Origin: Bacillus sp. FJAT-29814
Lineage (GTDB): Bacteria; Bacillota; Bacilli; Bacillales; Cytobacillaceae
Direction: 5' to 3'
Assembly (NCBI RefSeq): GCF_001510715.1
Contig: NZ_LMTJ01000014.1
Location: forward strand, 1-64,000
DNA: 64,000 nucleotides
Part shown: positions 44,646-53,217 of the stretch, piece by piece
Layout of the letters: each line of letters starts with the position of its first letter
How positions within the stretch are numbered: position 1 is the stretch's first letter
Program-made: the position numbers and the translations under genes
Notes under the pieces: model-generated
The model's database searches: none
The model's input: only the letters and a program-made list of their open reading frames with translations
What the model was told of the DNA's origin: nothing

Positions 44646-45296
44646 GTGAACTTAGTATTAATGGGGCTACCGGGAGCCGGCAAGGGCACCCAGGCTGAAA
44701 AAATTGTCGAGCAATACGGCATCCCTCATATTTCTACTGGAGATATGTTCCGTGCAGCGATGAAGGAAGGTACTGAACTGGGTTTGAAGGCAAAGTCCTT
44801 CATGGATAAAGGCGAACTTGTACCTGATGAGGTTACAATCGGAATTGTCCGTGAACGTCTTGGCAAAGATGATTGCCAAAAAGGCTTCTTGCTGGATGGC
44901 TTTCCAAGAACCGTACCTCAAGCGGAAGCGTTAGAAAATCTATTAGTTGACTTAAACAAGAAAATTGACTATGTGATTAATATAAACGTGGACAAAAGTA
45001 TCTTAATGGAGCGTTTGACAGGACGCCGGATCTGCAAAGATTGCGGTTCAACTTATCATCTCGTGTTCAACCCGCCGGCAAAAGAAGGCGTATGCGACCG
45101 CTGCGGTGGCGAGCTATATCAGCGTGCGGATGATAATGCCGAAACGGTGCAAAATCGTTTGGACGTCAACATCAAACAACAAGAGCCATTATTGACTTTT
45201 TATGAAACAAAGGGTTATTTGCGCACGATCGATGGTCAGCAGGATATTCACAAGGTGTTTACTGATATTCAAGAACTGCTTGGGGGTTTAAGCTGA
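44646..45296 (+). CDS. adk: Adenylate kinase
   Basis: 216 aa. It interconverts AMP, ATP and ADP. P-loop GLPGAGKGTQ (7-16), LID domain with a zinc site (CKDC near 130-133 and CDRC near 150-153) as in Gram-positive enzymes. It starts at GTG 44646 after CGAGGGGGAA. The normal neighbour map is absent downstream. Confidence 0.97.
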   Translation: MNLVLMGLPGAGKGTQAEKIVEQYGIPHISTGDMFRAAMKEGTELGLKAKSFMDKGELVPDEVTIGIVRERLGKDDCQKGFLLDGFPRTVPQAEALENLLVDLNKKIDYVININVDKSILMERLTGRRICKDCGSTYHLVFNPPAKEGVCDRCGGELYQRADDNAETVQNRLDVNIKQQEPLLTFYETKGYLRTIDGQQDIHKVFTDIQELLGGLS

Positions 45297-45605
45297 ATGA
45301 TCATCTCTGCGAAGCCCTTAGGACTTACCGGGCAAGCGACTCTCGAATATCTCCAATAAGATTGAAAAGTATGTAAGCACAATGGTTTTTCTAGCATACA
45401 CAAGTATGCGGTACACGGTTTGGGGCAAGACTTACATGAGATAAAGTACTTTTTCTGCTGCCGATGCTTTAGTAAACATTACTAGAGGACAGCGGGTGGT
45501 CTTTATGTTAGAATTGTAAGGTTGACACTGTGTAATTACAAAAGCCGCTTTACATTACTGGTTTTGACGAACGCAATTTTTAAAAAGAGAAGGGAGACGA
45601 GACCC
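45297..45605. other. Non-coding gap where map and the KOW gene are expected
   Basis: In Bacillus the order is adk-map-(KOW protein)-infA. Here no methionine aminopeptidase reading frame exists in 309 bp. Just after the adk stop, an ATG starts MIIS and then runs into a stop after 20 codons; MII is the usual first three residues of Map, so this could be a deletion scar. A small hairpin CATAC/GTATG lies near 45407-45421. No convincing promoter is seen apart from an isolated TTGACA at 45522. Confidence 0.6.
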
Positions 45606-45824
45606 GTGGCCAAAGATGATGTTATTGAAATTGAAGGTAAAGTTATTGAAACTTTGCCGAATGCGATGTTTAAGGTAGAATTGGAAAATGGTCATACGGT
45701 GCTGGCTCATGTTTCCGGTAAAATCCGCATGCATTTCATCCGGATTCTTCCTGGAGACAAAGTAACTGTAGAGCTTTCTCCATATGACTTGACACGCGGA
45801 AGAATTACCTACCGCTTTAAATAA
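45606..45824 (+). CDS. infA: Translation initiation factor IF-1
   Basis: 72 aa OB-fold protein that occupies the A site during initiation. [17 protein letters not shown] (about 6-22) and [18 protein letters not shown] near 46-63 are the signatures. It starts at GTG 45606 after GAAGGGAGA; a longer frame upstream has no family similarity. Confidence 0.96.
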
Positions 45825-45859
45825 CTGAAGCACTCCGTATTACCAAGGAGGTTAGGATC

Positions 45860-45973
45860 ATGAAAGTAAGACCATCTGTTAAACCGATCTGCGAAAAGTG
45901 CAAAGTCATCCGTAGACGCGGTAAAGTTATGGTTATCTGTGAAAACCCTAAACATAAACAAAAACAAGGCTAA
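45860..45973 (+). CDS. rpmJ: Ribosomal protein bL36, zinc-binding form
   Basis: 37 aa. C11, C14, C27 and H32 (pattern CEKC...CENPKH) form the zinc site of the C+ type. It starts after CAAGGAGGT, 35 bp after infA. Confidence 0.96.
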
Positions 45974-45997
45974 TAATAAGGGAGGTGCACATTTTAA

Positions 45998-46363
45998 ATG
46001 GCACGTATTGCTGGTGTAGATATTCCACGTGAAAAGCGTGTAGTTATCTCTTTAACTTACATTTTTGGTATTGGTAAAAAGACTGCACAAAAAGTATTGG
46101 CAGAAGCTGGCGTTTCTGAAGATACTCGTGTACGCGACTTGACTGAAGACGAATTAAACAAAATCCGTGATATCATCGACAGATTAAAAGTTGAAGGTGA
46201 CCTTCGTCGTGAAGTTTCCTTAAACATTAAACGTTTGATGGAAATCGGCTGCTACCGCGGTTTACGTCATCGTCGTGGTTTACCTGTTCGTGGACAAAAT
46301 ACGAAAAACAACGCTCGTACCCGCAAAGGTCCTCGTAAGACAGTTGCGAACAAGAAGAAGTAA
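45998..46363 (+). CDS. rpsM: Ribosomal protein uS13
   Basis: 121 aa. A helical body and long basic tail that touches P-site tRNA; RGLPVRGQNTKNNARTRKG near 93-111 is the signature. It starts after AAGGGAGGTG. Confidence 0.97.
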   Translation: MARIAGVDIPREKRVVISLTYIFGIGKKTAQKVLAEAGVSEDTRVRDLTEDELNKIRDIIDRLKVEGDLRREVSLNIKRLMEIGCYRGLRHRRGLPVRGQNTKNNARTRKGPRKTVANKKK

Positions 46364-46385
46364 TCGGCAAAGGAGGTTCATATAA

Positions 46386-46775
46386 ATGGCTCGTAAAACT
46401 AATACACGTAAACGTCGTGTTAAAAAGAATATTGAAGCAGGTATCGCTCATATCCGTTCAACTTTTAACAATACGATTGTAACGATCACTGATGTTCATG
46501 GAAACGCACTTTCTTGGTCAAGTGCCGGTGCGCTAGGGTTTAAGGGTTCTCGTAAATCTACTCCATTCGCGGCTCAAATGGCTGCTGAAACTGCTGCAAA
46601 GGCATCTATGGAACATGGCATGAAAACTTTGGAAGTAACAGTTAAAGGACCTGGTTCAGGTCGTGAAGCTGCAATCCGTGCGCTGCAAGCTGCTGGTCTT
46701 GAAGTTACTGCCATCAAAGACGTTACACCTGTTCCACATAACGGATGCCGTCCGCCAAAACGTCGTCGCGTTTAA
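46386..46775 (+). CDS. rpsK: Ribosomal protein uS11
   Basis: 129 aa. It lies in the 30S platform near the Shine-Dalgarno helix. The C-terminal VTPVPHNGCRPPKRRRV (113-129) is characteristic. rpoA follows after a 174-bp leader. Confidence 0.97.
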   Translation: MARKTNTRKRRVKKNIEAGIAHIRSTFNNTIVTITDVHGNALSWSSAGALGFKGSRKSTPFAAQMAAETAAKASMEHGMKTLEVTVKGPGSGREAAIRALQAAGLEVTAIKDVTPVPHNGCRPPKRRRV

Positions 46776-46781
46776 TTTTTC

Positions 46782-46949
46782 TGTATAGAATTTGTATCAT
46801 TTGTCTATAATGGGATATGATATGAATTTATTGCCTTTTACAGAAGATTTATTCCAGTTGTTGTGCACAAAACGGGAACGTAAACATGGGGGAATTTCGA
46901 TTAGCCAAACACTAATCGAGGTTTCGACGTTTTGAAGGAGGGTTATTTG
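46782..46949 (+). promoter_or_regulatory. rpoA leader with candidate promoter and hairpin
   Basis: TATAAT at 46806-46811 with a weak TGTATA -35 at 46782 (18-bp spacer). A perfect 8-bp stem TCGATTAG/CTAATCGA lies at 46897-46919, next to the AAGGAGGG ribosome site. Confidence 0.5.
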
Positions 46950-47894
46950 ATGATCGAAATAGAAAAACCAAAAATCGAAACGATTGAGATCAACGATGAT
47001 GCCAAATACGGGAAGTTCGTCGTAGAGCCACTAGAGCGTGGATATGGTACCACTTTGGGTAACTCCTTACGTCGTATCCTTTTATCTTCACTCCCAGGTG
47101 CCGCTGTTACATCGATTCAAATGGATGGGGTACTACATGAGTTCTCAACAATTGAAGGCGTCGTAGAGGATGTAACATCCATCATTTTAAACATTAAAAA
47201 ATTAGCTTTAAAAATCTACTCTGATGAAGAGAAAACACTTGAAATTGATGTTCAAGGCGAAGGGCCTGTCAAAGCTGGCAATATCACGCATGACAGTGAT
47301 GTCGAGATTTTAAACCCAGACCTTCACATTGCAACATTGGCGGCAAATGGACATCTTCACATGCGGTTGACGGCTCGTCGCGGACGCGGCTACACTCCGG
47401 CTGACCAAAACAAACGTGAAGATCAGCCAATTGGTGTGATTCCGATTGATTCCATTTACACTCCGGTTCTACGTGTTTCTTATCAAGTAGAAAATACTCG
47501 TGTTGGTCAGATGACAAACTATGACAAGCTAACGCTTGATGTTTGGACAGATGGAAGCACTGGGCCAAAAGAAGCAATCGCTCTTGGTTCAAAAATTTTA
47601 ACTGAGCATTTGAATATTTTCGTTGGGTTGACCGATGAAGCACAGAATGCTGAGATCATGATTGAAAAAGAAGAGGATCAAAAAGAAAAAGTTCTAGAAA
47701 TGACAATTGAAGAACTGGATCTTTCTGTTCGTTCTTATAACTGCTTAAAGCGTGCCGGTATCAACACTGTTCAGGAATTGGCTAACAAAACTGAAGAAGA
47801 TATGATGAAAGTGCGCAACTTGGGCCGCAAATCACTCGAAGAAGTGAAGGCTAAACTAGAAGAGCTTGGATTGGGCTTACGCAAGGACGACTAG
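46950..47894 (+). CDS. rpoA: RNA polymerase alpha subunit
   Basis: 314 aa, as in B. subtilis. N-terminal dimerisation domain (about 1-228, with VEPLERGYGTTLGNSLRRIL near 26-45) and C-terminal DNA-binding domain (about 245-310, ending LGLGLRKDD). ATG 46950 gives the conserved MIEIEKPKIE start; an in-frame ATG at 46932 precedes the ribosome site. Confidence 0.97.
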   Translation: MIEIEKPKIETIEINDDAKYGKFVVEPLERGYGTTLGNSLRRILLSSLPGAAVTSIQMDGVLHEFSTIEGVVEDVTSIILNIKKLALKIYSDEEKTLEIDVQGEGPVKAGNITHDSDVEILNPDLHIATLAANGHLHMRLTARRGRGYTPADQNKREDQPIGVIPIDSIYTPVLRVSYQVENTRVGQMTNYDKLTLDVWTDGSTGPKEAIALGSKILTEHLNIFVGLTDEAQNAEIMIEKEEDQKEKVLEMTIEELDLSVRSYNCLKRAGINTVQELANKTEEDMMKVRNLGRKSLEEVKAKLEELGLGLRKDD

Positions 47895-47948
47895 CCCTTA
47901 CATTTGACACCAATCCGTTGAATGACTTCAAAAAGGAGGGAACCCTTC

Positions 47949-48311
47949 ATGGCATACAGAAAGTTAGGACGTACAAGTGCACAGCGTAAAGCTATGCTTC
48001 GCGATTTAACAACAGACTTAATCATCAACGAGCGCATCGAAACAACAGAAACTCGTGCGAAAGAACTTCGCTCTACTGTTGAGAAGATGATCACTCTTGG
48101 AAAGCGCGGTGACTTACACGCTCGCCGTCAAGCAGCTTCTTTCGTTCGTAATGAAGTAGCGAATGCTGAAACTGGCCAAGATGCACTTCAAAAACTTTTC
48201 GCTGATATCGCTCCACGCTATGCAGAGCGTCAAGGCGGATATACTCGTATTATGAAGCTTGGACCACGCCGCGGCGATGGTGCACCAATGGTTATCATCG
48301 AGTTAGTTTAA
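47949..48311 (+). CDS. rplQ: Ribosomal protein bL17
   Basis: 120 aa. It lies near the tunnel exit. MAYRKLGRTSAQRKAMLRDL opens the protein. ATG 47949 follows AAAGGAGGG. It is the last ribosomal gene of the alpha set; a terminator follows. Confidence 0.97.
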   Translation: MAYRKLGRTSAQRKAMLRDLTTDLIINERIETTETRAKELRSTVEKMITLGKRGDLHARRQAASFVRNEVANAETGQDALQKLFADIAPRYAERQGGYTRIMKLGPRRGDGAPMVIIELV

Positions 48312-48328
48312 TATATTTCACAGACAAC

Positions 48329-48376
48329 AAGGGTACTGGACAGGTTTAGAACAAACTAGTTCTCTGCCCTTTTTCT
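48329..48376 (+). terminator. Terminator after rplQ
   Basis: AAGGG, CAG and AGAAC pair with GTTCT, CTG and CCCTTT around an AAACTA loop, followed by TTTT. Confidence 0.8.
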
Positions 48377-48409
48377 GTATATTTGTAAAGGGGCGGAGCG
48401 CCGCAAAGA

Positions 48410-48711
48410 TTCAGTGTTCAACCCTTTGTTGTATAATCTAATAATAATTGGAGTTGTGTCTAGTAGAGTGTAGCTCTGCTCACACCTCCTTTTGCGAACC
48501 AAGCCAAAAAGAGCGTTACGATGAGCGTAACTCCTGTTCTAGGAGCGACCTCTATGTTTTCATAGCTTTCCCGGGGAGAAAACTGTCCATTCCTTTTCTT
48601 CTTTACGTCTCGTCTAGCTCATGCACCTCCTCCCATTTCTGTTATTTCAGAAGTGTCTATTAGGCAGTAGAAATCGTTCCTGCCTGGGGATGAGGTGCAG
48701 GCTTTTTTTGT
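48410..48711 (+). promoter_or_regulatory. Structured leader with attenuator before ecfA1
   Basis: TATAAT at 48432-48437 with TTCAGT at 48410 starts a ~300-nt leader. It holds stems GTTACG/CGTAAC (48515-48531) and CTCCT/AGGAG (48531-48545). At its end CCTGC/GCAGG (48679-48683, 48697-48701) plus TTTTTTT forms a terminator, while AGGCAG (48662-48667) can instead pair with CTGCCT (48680-48685) and block it. This is an attenuator layout; the ligand or factor is unknown. It may relate to the L17 downstream element known in other Firmicutes, which I cannot confirm. Confidence 0.6.
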
Positions 48712-48762
48712 ATATACCGATTCATAAAGAGTGGAGAAGAGTTGAGGCGAGGGGGAAACAGG

Positions 48763-49602
48763 ATGAACAAGGCGATCGTGTCACTTAAAGACGTTTCGTT
48801 TCAATATGACAGCCAGGGGCAGTATGCGCTTAAATCCGTAACGTTTGATATTTATGAAGGAGAATGGCTGGCGATTGTCGGGCATAACGGCTCTGGAAAA
48901 TCAACCACGGCCAAGCTGTTAAATGGTTTGCAGTTCCCTAGTGAAGGAGAAATCTCTGTATGCGGGCTTCTGTTAAATGAGGAGACAGTCTGGGACGTGC
49001 GCAAACAGCTCGGCATGGTGTTTCAAAATCCCGATAATCAGTTTGTCGGAACCACCGTGCAGGATGATGTGGCTTTTGGTTTAGAAAATATGGGCATCCC
49101 GCGCGAAGAAATGGTTGGACGGGTCCAGGATGCCTTAAAAAAAGTGAAGATGGATCAATTTCTATATCAAGAGCCCCACCATCTGTCTGGAGGACAAAAG
49201 CAGCGGGTTGCGATTGCTGGCGTATTGGCGCTGCGGCCGTCCATTATTATCCTCGATGAAGCAACATCGATGCTTGACCCCCGTGGCAGAGACGAAGTTT
49301 TAGAAACTGTCCGAACCTTGAAAAATGAAAAATCATTAACCGTCATCTCGATTACCCATGATTTGGACGAGGCTGCCAAGGCGGACCGAATCATTGTGAT
49401 GAACAGAGGAGAGGTTTACCGGGAAGGAACACCAGAGGAGATCTTTTCAATGGATGAAGAGCTTGTGAAGCTGGGGCTCGATATCCCGTTCTCGGTCAAA
49501 ATGAGCAAAGCGTTCCGGCAGCAAGGATTTCAATTATCTAAACATTTTTTAACCGAAGAAGAGTTGGTGACAGAGCTATGGACATCTCACTCTCGAATGT
49601 AG
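48763..49602 (+). CDS. ecfA1: ECF transporter ATPase EcfA1
   Basis: 279 aa ABC ATPase. Walker A GHNGSGKST (about 38-46), ABC signature LSGGQKQRV (about 138-146) and Walker B IIILDEATS (about 159-167). It drives the group II energy-coupling-factor vitamin transporter shared by several substrate-binding S components encoded elsewhere. ATG 48763 follows GAGGGGGAAA. It overlaps ecfA2 by 25 bp. Confidence 0.95.
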   Translation: MNKAIVSLKDVSFQYDSQGQYALKSVTFDIYEGEWLAIVGHNGSGKSTTAKLLNGLQFPSEGEISVCGLLLNEETVWDVRKQLGMVFQNPDNQFVGTTVQDDVAFGLENMGIPREEMVGRVQDALKKVKMDQFLYQEPHHLSGGQKQRVAIAGVLALRPSIIILDEATSMLDPRGRDEVLETVRTLKNEKSLTVISITHDLDEAAKADRIIVMNRGEVYREGTPEEIFSMDEELVKLGLDIPFSVKMSKAFRQQGFQLSKHFLTEEELVTELWTSHSRM

Positions 49603-50447
49603 AATACCGTTACCAGGCGGGTACGCCATTTGAACGGCTGGCGATTCAGGACGTCACAATTGATATTCCATCCGGTACTTACCTGGCTTTGATTGGTCAT
49701 ACCGGTTCGGGTAAATCGACTGTACTGCAGCATTTGAACGCTCTCCTGCAGCCGACACAAGGAAGTGTCAAAATTGGCGACCGCGAGGTAAAGGCGAATG
49801 AGAAAAATAAAAACCTTCGGGCCATCCGGCAGCGGGTGGGCATTGTATTTCAATTCCCGGAGCATCAGTTATTTGAGGAAACAGTCGAAAAGGATATCAT
49901 TTTCGGACCGATGAACTTCGGCATTTCCGAGAAGGCCGCAAAAGATCGGGCCCGGGTTGCGATAAAGCAAGTTGGCTTGGGTGAAGAAATCTTGGAGAAA
50001 TCGCCGTTTGACCTGTCAGGCGGGCAAATGCGCCGTGTTGCCATAGCCGGTGTATTGGCGATGAATCCGGATGTGATTGTGTTGGATGAACCGACTGCCG
50101 GGTTGGACCCGCGCGGCCGGAAAGAAATCATGGACATGTTCTATGAGCTTCATAAGGAAAGAAATCTTTCGACCATCCTCGTTACCCACAGTATGGAGGA
50201 TGCCGCAAGATATGCTGATCAAATCGTGATTATGCAACAGGGGCGTGTTGCCAAACGAGGCACACCGGAAGAGATCTTCTCGGCGCCGGAGGATTTGGTG
50301 CAAATGGGTCTCGATGTTCCAGAAGTTGTTCGATTCCAGTTAAAGCTGGAGGAAAAGACCGGCCTTAATTTGGGGAAAATCTATTTATCAATTGAAGAAC
50401 TAACAGCAGCGGTAACAGAGCGGCTAGGCGGAGGTGTCCGCACATGA
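49578..50447 (+). CDS. ecfA2: ECF transporter ATPase EcfA2
   Basis: 289 aa. Walker A GHTGSGKST (about 39-47), signature LSGGQMRRV (about 144-152), Walker B VIVLDEPTAG (about 165-174). It pairs with EcfA1 as a heterodimer. Its start lies inside ecfA1 and its stop overlaps the ecfT start (ATGA), so the three subunits are translationally coupled. Confidence 0.95.
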   Translation: MDISLSNVEYRYQAGTPFERLAIQDVTIDIPSGTYLALIGHTGSGKSTVLQHLNALLQPTQGSVKIGDREVKANEKNKNLRAIRQRVGIVFQFPEHQLFEETVEKDIIFGPMNFGISEKAAKDRARVAIKQVGLGEEILEKSPFDLSGGQMRRVAIAGVLAMNPDVIVLDEPTAGLDPRGRKEIMDMFYELHKERNLSTILVTHSMEDAARYADQIVIMQQGRVAKRGTPEEIFSAPEDLVQMGLDVPEVVRFQLKLEEKTGLNLGKIYLSIEELTAAVTERLGGGVRT

Positions 50448-51241
50448 TGGAAAAAATGATTTTCGGCCGTTATGTACCGGCAGATTCGGTGATGCACCGG
50501 ATGGACCCACGCGCCAAGCTGATTATTATTTTCTTATTTGTTTGTATTATTTTCCTTGCCAATAATTGGCTTACTTATGCACTTATCGGAATTTATACTT
50601 TTATCATGCTTGGAATGTCTCGGGTGCCTTTCAAGTTTTTATTTGGCGGCCTAAAGCCGATATTGTGGCTTGTGTTGTTTACGTTTTTATTGCAATTGTT
50701 CTTTACTAAAGAGGGAGCACTCGTATGGTCATGGGGACCAGTGAAGATTTATGAGGAAGGCATCCGGATGGGGCTGTTTATTTCCTTGCGATTCTTCTTC
50801 CTTATCCTAATGACGTCACTGCTAACGCTCACAACCACTCCGATTGAGATAACTGATGGATTGGAAACCTTGCTGAATCCTTTAAAAAAGGTGAAGTTCC
50901 CGGTTCATGAAATGGCGCTGATGATGTCGATTTCTTTGCGGTTTATTCCAACGTTGATGCAGGAAACGGATAAGATCATGAAGGCGCAAATTGCTCGTGG
51001 CGTGGAATTTGCGAGTGGGCCAGTTAAAGAACGCATCAAGGCGGTCATCCCGTTGCTGATTCCTTTGTTTGTAAGTTCGTTTAAGCGTGCTGAAGAGCTT
51101 GCGGTGGCGATGGAAGCAAGAGGATACCGCGGCGGCGAAGGCAGAACAAAATATCGCCAGTTAAGCTGGAGAATGGTTGATACCCTGCAGCTTGTGGTGC
51201 TAGCGCTGTTAACTGTGCTGCTGATTTTATTACGTGCATAA
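50444..51241 (+). CDS. ecfT: ECF transporter transmembrane subunit EcfT
   Basis: 265 aa, with five to six hydrophobic helices (about 25-65, 70-110 and 235-262) and a cytoplasmic coupling region bearing the two family Ala-Arg-Gly motifs, ARGVEF (about 185-190) and ARGYRG (about 225-230), which contact the ATPases. Confidence 0.95.
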   Translation: MMEKMIFGRYVPADSVMHRMDPRAKLIIIFLFVCIIFLANNWLTYALIGIYTFIMLGMSRVPFKFLFGGLKPILWLVLFTFLLQLFFTKEGALVWSWGPVKIYEEGIRMGLFISLRFFFLILMTSLLTLTTTPIEITDGLETLLNPLKKVKFPVHEMALMMSISLRFIPTLMQETDKIMKAQIARGVEFASGPVKERIKAVIPLLIPLFVSSFKRAEELAVAMEARGYRGGEGRTKYRQLSWRMVDTLQLVVLALLTVLLILLRA

Positions 51242-51253
51242 TGGAGATTGGCC

Positions 51254-51991
51254 ATGCAAAGATACAAAGGCATTATCGCCTATGATGGTAGCGGCTTTTC
51301 AGGTTATCAGGTTCAGCCAAAAGGAAGGACCGTCCAAGCAGAGCTAGAGGCCGTGTTGGAAAAAATTCATAAAGGTACGCCGGTTAAGGTCGTTGGTTCT
51401 GGCCGGACGGATGCCGGTGTGCATGCCCGAGGACAGGTAATTCATTTTGATTCACCACTGGCGATCCCCGCAGAGAGGTGGCCGGTGGCGCTCAATTCAT
51501 TGTTGCCGGAGGATATATCGGTTCTTTCGGTTGAAAAAGTGGACCATTCCTTTCATGCACGGTTTAATGCGGCTGGGAAGGAATATCGGTATCAGCTTTT
51601 GTTATCGGGGGTACGCGACCCGTTTTTGCGTAACTATGCGTATCGTTTTCCGTTTCGATTAAATCTGGGGGCGATGCGGGAGGCTAGTGGCTACCTGCTG
51701 GGAACCCATGATTTCACCAGCTTTTGCGCCGCTAAGACTGAGGTAGTTGATAAGGTGCGGACCATTAAGGAAATCGAATTTCTGCAGGATGGCGACTTGC
51801 TGACAATCCGCTTTGTCGGCAATGGCTTCCTGTACAACATGGTACGGATTCTTGTCGGGACCTTGCTTGAGGTAGGCACCGGTGACCGTGCCCCTGAGGA
51901 GATGCTGGGAATCCTCGAGGCTAAGGACCGCCGCGTTGCCGGAAAAACGGCACCGGCCCATGGGCTGTATCTTTGGGAAGTGTTTTATTAA
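51254..51991 (+). CDS. truA: tRNA pseudouridine synthase A
   Basis: 245 aa. It forms pseudouridines 38-40 in the anticodon arm. The catalytic Asp is in GSGRTDAGVHARGQ (about 48-61). ATG 51254 gives MQRYKGIIAYDG; a TTG two codons earlier is possible. It ends the ecf operon as in B. subtilis. Confidence 0.96.
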   Translation: MQRYKGIIAYDGSGFSGYQVQPKGRTVQAELEAVLEKIHKGTPVKVVGSGRTDAGVHARGQVIHFDSPLAIPAERWPVALNSLLPEDISVLSVEKVDHSFHARFNAAGKEYRYQLLLSGVRDPFLRNYAYRFPFRLNLGAMREASGYLLGTHDFTSFCAAKTEVVDKVRTIKEIEFLQDGDLLTIRFVGNGFLYNMVRILVGTLLEVGTGDRAPEEMLGILEAKDRRVAGKTAPAHGLYLWEVFY

Positions 51992-52029
51992 AAAATTTAT
52001 AAAACAACCCATCCTGGTGTAACATTTTC

Positions 52030-52250
52030 TTGACAATTGCACCTCAACTATTTATTATATTATATGTGTGTGTTTTTAATCCCACGATAAAGCCCCGGAA
52101 AGTCTTCATCGTGATTGAAAATATATGATTTTCGAACTTGAAGCGCACGTTATGCTGAAACATCGGTTCCCGGAACAGAATCGATTGCTTGAAAGCTTTG
52201 ATGGTGCGAGAAAACAATAATCTTAATGGAATTAATTAGGAGGGAACCTC
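52030..52250 (+). promoter_or_regulatory. rplM promoter and L13 leader
   Basis: TTGACA (52030-52035), 17-bp spacer, TATTAT (52053-52058). The leader opens with a perfect hairpin CACGAT/ATCGTG (52083-52113) with AAGCCCCGGAAAGTCTTC as its loop, followed by GAAAAT/ATTTTC (52117-52133). Position and structure fit the Firmicute L13 leader, thought to bind L13 and regulate rplM-rpsI. Confidence 0.82.
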
Positions 52251-52688
52251 ATGCGTACAACGTTTATGGCAAATGCCAACAATATCGAGCGTAAATGGTA
52301 CGTAGTTGATGCAGAAGGCAAAACTCTTGGTCGTCTTGCTTCTGAAGTTGCATCAATCCTACGTGGTAAAAACAAACCAACTTTTACACCACATGTTGAC
52401 ACTGGTGATCACGTAATCATCGTCAATGCATCTAAAGTTACTTTAACTGGTAACAAATTAAACGACAAAATCTACTACCGTCACACTATGCACCCAGGCG
52501 GTTTAAAACAAAGAACGGCTCTTGAAATGCGTACAAACTATGCTGAGAAAATGATCGAGCTTGCTGTTAAAGGTATGCTTCCAAAGAATTCTCTTGGCCG
52601 TCAAATCTTCAAAAAATTACACGTATACGCTGGCGCAGAACATCCGCACCAAGCACAACAACCTGAAGTTTACGAACTTCGCGGTTAA
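52251..52688 (+). CDS. rplM: Ribosomal protein uL13
   Basis: 145 aa. An early-assembly 50S protein. WYVVDAEGKTLGRLAS (about 17-32) and GMLPKNSLGRQIFKKLHVY near 110-128 are the signatures. It starts after TAGGAGGGAA and pairs with rpsI, 19 bp downstream. Confidence 0.97.
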   Translation: MRTTFMANANNIERKWYVVDAEGKTLGRLASEVASILRGKNKPTFTPHVDTGDHVIIVNASKVTLTGNKLNDKIYYRHTMHPGGLKQRTALEMRTNYAEKMIELAVKGMLPKNSLGRQIFKKLHVYAGAEHPHQAQQPEVYELRG

Positions 52689-52707
52689 TTAAAGGGAGGG
52701 AATTAAC

Positions 52708-53100
52708 TTGGCACAAGTTCAATATATTGGTACTGGTCGTCGTAAGAGCTCTGTCGCACGTGTGCGCTTAGTTCCAGGTACAGGTAAAATCACTATTAAC
52801 GATCGTGACATTAATGAGTATATCCCATTCGAAGCTTTACGTGTTGTTGTAAGACAACCATTAGTAGCTACTGAAACAGTAGGCAGCTACGATGTTCTTG
52901 TAAACGTAAGCGGCGGTGGCTACACTGGTCAAGCAGGCGCAATCCGTCACGGTGTTGCCCGTGCATTGCTTCAAGTGGACCCTGAATATCGTCCAACATT
53001 AAAGCGTGCAGGTCTGTTAACTCGTGACCCACGTATGAAAGAGCGTAAGAAATACGGACTTAAAGGCGCTCGTCGTGCACCTCAGTTCTCAAAGCGTTAA
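52708..53100 (+). CDS. rpsI: Ribosomal protein uS9; 3' end is an integration site
   Basis: 130 aa. Its basic C-terminal tail (GARRAPQFSKR) reaches P-site tRNA. It starts at TTG 52708 after AAAGGGAGGG. The last 60 bp are duplicated at 58542-58601 with two silent differences, so insertion of the downstream element kept the gene intact. The remaining protein is normal. Confidence 0.97.
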   Translation: MAQVQYIGTGRRKSSVARVRLVPGTGKITINDRDINEYIPFEALRVVVRQPLVATETVGSYDVLVNVSGGGYTGQAGAIRHGVARALLQVDPEYRPTLKRAGLLTRDPRMKERKKYGLKGARRAPQFSKR

Positions 53101-53101
53101 T
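53041..53101 (+). repeat. Left attachment site (attL) in rpsI
   Basis: Matches 58542-58602 with two mismatches; 53059-53101 is identical. It marks the left edge of an integrative element in the rpsI 3' end. Confidence 0.88.
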
Positions 53102-53118
53102 CTTCAAGCTTTCAAAGG

Positions 53119-53150
53119 CTCTCAACCATTTTGGTTGGGGGTCTTTTTTA
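53119..53150 (+). terminator. Terminator of rpsI (element-borne copy)
   Basis: CTCAACC pairs with GGTTGGG around a short T-rich loop, followed by TTTTTT. The copy at 58620-58651 has a compensated base-pair change. Confidence 0.88.
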
Positions 53151-53167
53151 TACCTGAAAAGTGACTT

Positions 53168-53214
53168 TGACCACATTTTGACCACGAGAATTTTTTTTGA
53201 CCACATATGACCAC
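53168..53214. promoter_or_regulatory. Probable integrase arm-binding sites, left
   Basis: TGACCAC occurs four times, at 53168, 53179, 53198 and 53208, all in the same direction with helical-type spacing. Two more copies lie at 58406 and 58417 near the right end. This fits arm-type sites of a tyrosine integrase with an AP2-like N-terminus, though that domain is now lost from the gene. Confidence 0.7.
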
Positions 53215-53217
53215 AAC

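Noticed and set aside
48448..48663. 71-aa open frame before ecfA1
   Set aside because: No ribosome site, unusual Ser/Cys-rich composition, and it covers leader stems; more likely structured RNA.
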